Of a stretch of DNA of 5,406 bases, positions 5,137-5,406 are shown one piece after another. Positions within the stretch are counted from its first letter, which is position 1. The number at the start of each line of letters is the position of its first letter. The stretch is taken from assembly GCA_020025615.1 (NCBI GenBank), contig JAHHRT010000096.1:1-5406 (forward strand). Reading direction: 5' to 3'. The notes under the pieces were generated by a model. It was not told the origin of the DNA. It did no database searches and saw only the letters and a list, made by a program, of their open reading frames with translations. Source of the DNA: Oscillospiraceae bacterium (GTDB lineage Bacteria > Bacillota > Clostridia > Oscillospirales > Oscillospiraceae). The translations under genes and the position numbers were made by a program.

Positions 5137-5406
5137 AAAACGGCGCCTCAATCTCTCGTTTGCCATGTCCTCTCCATATCAAAGGGAGGCGTGGGAGCAG
5201 ATCGCAGCCATCCCGCCCGGCCAGCGGACAGACGCCATATGCCGCATGATCCACAACGATAAAGATCAGCAGGAACTGCTGGACACCATACGCTCTGCCA
5301 TTCGGGAGGAACTGAACGGAGCGTACCGAACAACTGATACAACAGCGGCGCAGGAGCAGGCCGGGGACATGGATGAAAATGTCCTCGGCTTCCTTCTTGC
5401 TCTGCA
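5129..5406 (+). CDS. ParR-like segregation adaptor (3' partial)
   Basis: The reading frame starts at ATG 5129, overlaps the parM stop by 8 nt, and stays open to the window end (92 full codons). GAGGGA (5115-5120) lies 8 nt upstream. The N-terminus KRRLNLSFAMSS (4-15) looks like the single beta strand of a ribbon-helix-helix fold, followed by two helices (YQREAWEQIAAIPPGQ, then RTDAICRMIHNDK). A helix DQQELLDTIRSAIREEL (46-62) is followed by a flexible Thr/Ala/Gln linker (66-80), then a hydrophobic C-terminal segment starting MDENVLGFLLAL (81-92). A ribbon-helix-helix domain plus a C-terminal hydrophobic peptide is the architecture of ParR, which binds the centromere and caps ParM filaments. 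The call rests on this layout and the position after parM rather than on close sequence identity. The end is missing. Confidence 0.75.
   Translation, partial: MVEKRRLNLSFAMSSPYQREAWEQIAAIPPGQRTDAICRMIHNDKDQQELLDTIRSAIREELNGAYRTTDTTAAQEQAGDMDENVLGFLLAL

Noticed and set aside
4138..5166. Long open reading frame (342 codons) on the - strand opposite parM.
   Set aside because: It runs antisense through a gene with clear actin motifs, its product resembles no family I know, and it extends across the parM/parR junction. It is best explained by the codon bias of parM keeping the antisense frame open.
1..5406. CRISPR arrays, tRNA or rRNA genes, insertion sequences and att sites.
   Set aside because: The window is coding nearly end to end; I found no regularly spaced repeats, cloverleaf-like sequence, transposase motifs or recombination-site pairs.

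Overview
The window looks like the backbone of a mobile genetic element (integrative conjugative element, plasmid or similar) from a gut-type Clostridia bacterium, probably Oscillospiraceae or Lachnospiraceae. The grounds are the moderately high GC content (judged by eye), strong AGGAGG-type ribosome binding sites, tightly overlapping genes, an LPXTG-like surface protein, and an element-style set of replication and segregation genes. The taxonomic placement is inference; no marker gene fixes it.

Layout, all on the + strand. (1) Positions 1-626 hold the 3' end of a large secreted surface protein with SpaA/DUF11-like beta-sandwich sequence, ending in LPRTGY directly before the stop. (2) Positions 627-708 are the only real intergenic gap. 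It carries a 14-bp-stem hairpin (631-663), then a purine-rich leader and the ribosome binding site of the next gene. (3) From 709 to the end of the window runs one compact gene string whose junctions overlap by 1, 4 and 4 nt, then a 3-nt gap, then overlaps of 11, 4 and 8 nt. The genes are a short single-stranded DNA-binding protein (709-1080), a ParB-domain protein (1080-2000), three conserved-looking proteins of unknown function (1997-2512, 2509-2928, 2932-3549), a DUF4240 protein (3539-4210), a ParM/StbA-type actin-like ATPase (4207-5136), and the start of a small ParR-like adaptor (5129 to beyond 5406).

The likely theme of the string is maintenance of the element. SSB would protect single-stranded DNA during replication or transfer. 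ParM and the ParR-like protein would form an actin-type segregation machine. The ParB-domain protein would bind DNA for segregation or regulation. The three unknown proteins and the DUF4240 protein are locked into the same translationally coupled unit, so they probably act in the same process, but the sequence gives no mechanism for them.

The points most worth a second look are a perfect 15-bp-arm palindrome inside the ParB-domain gene, the ParB-type protein without a visible ParA beside an actin-type ParM/ParR pair, the DUF4240 and unknown genes between them, and the terminal LPRTG motif with no membrane anchor after it.
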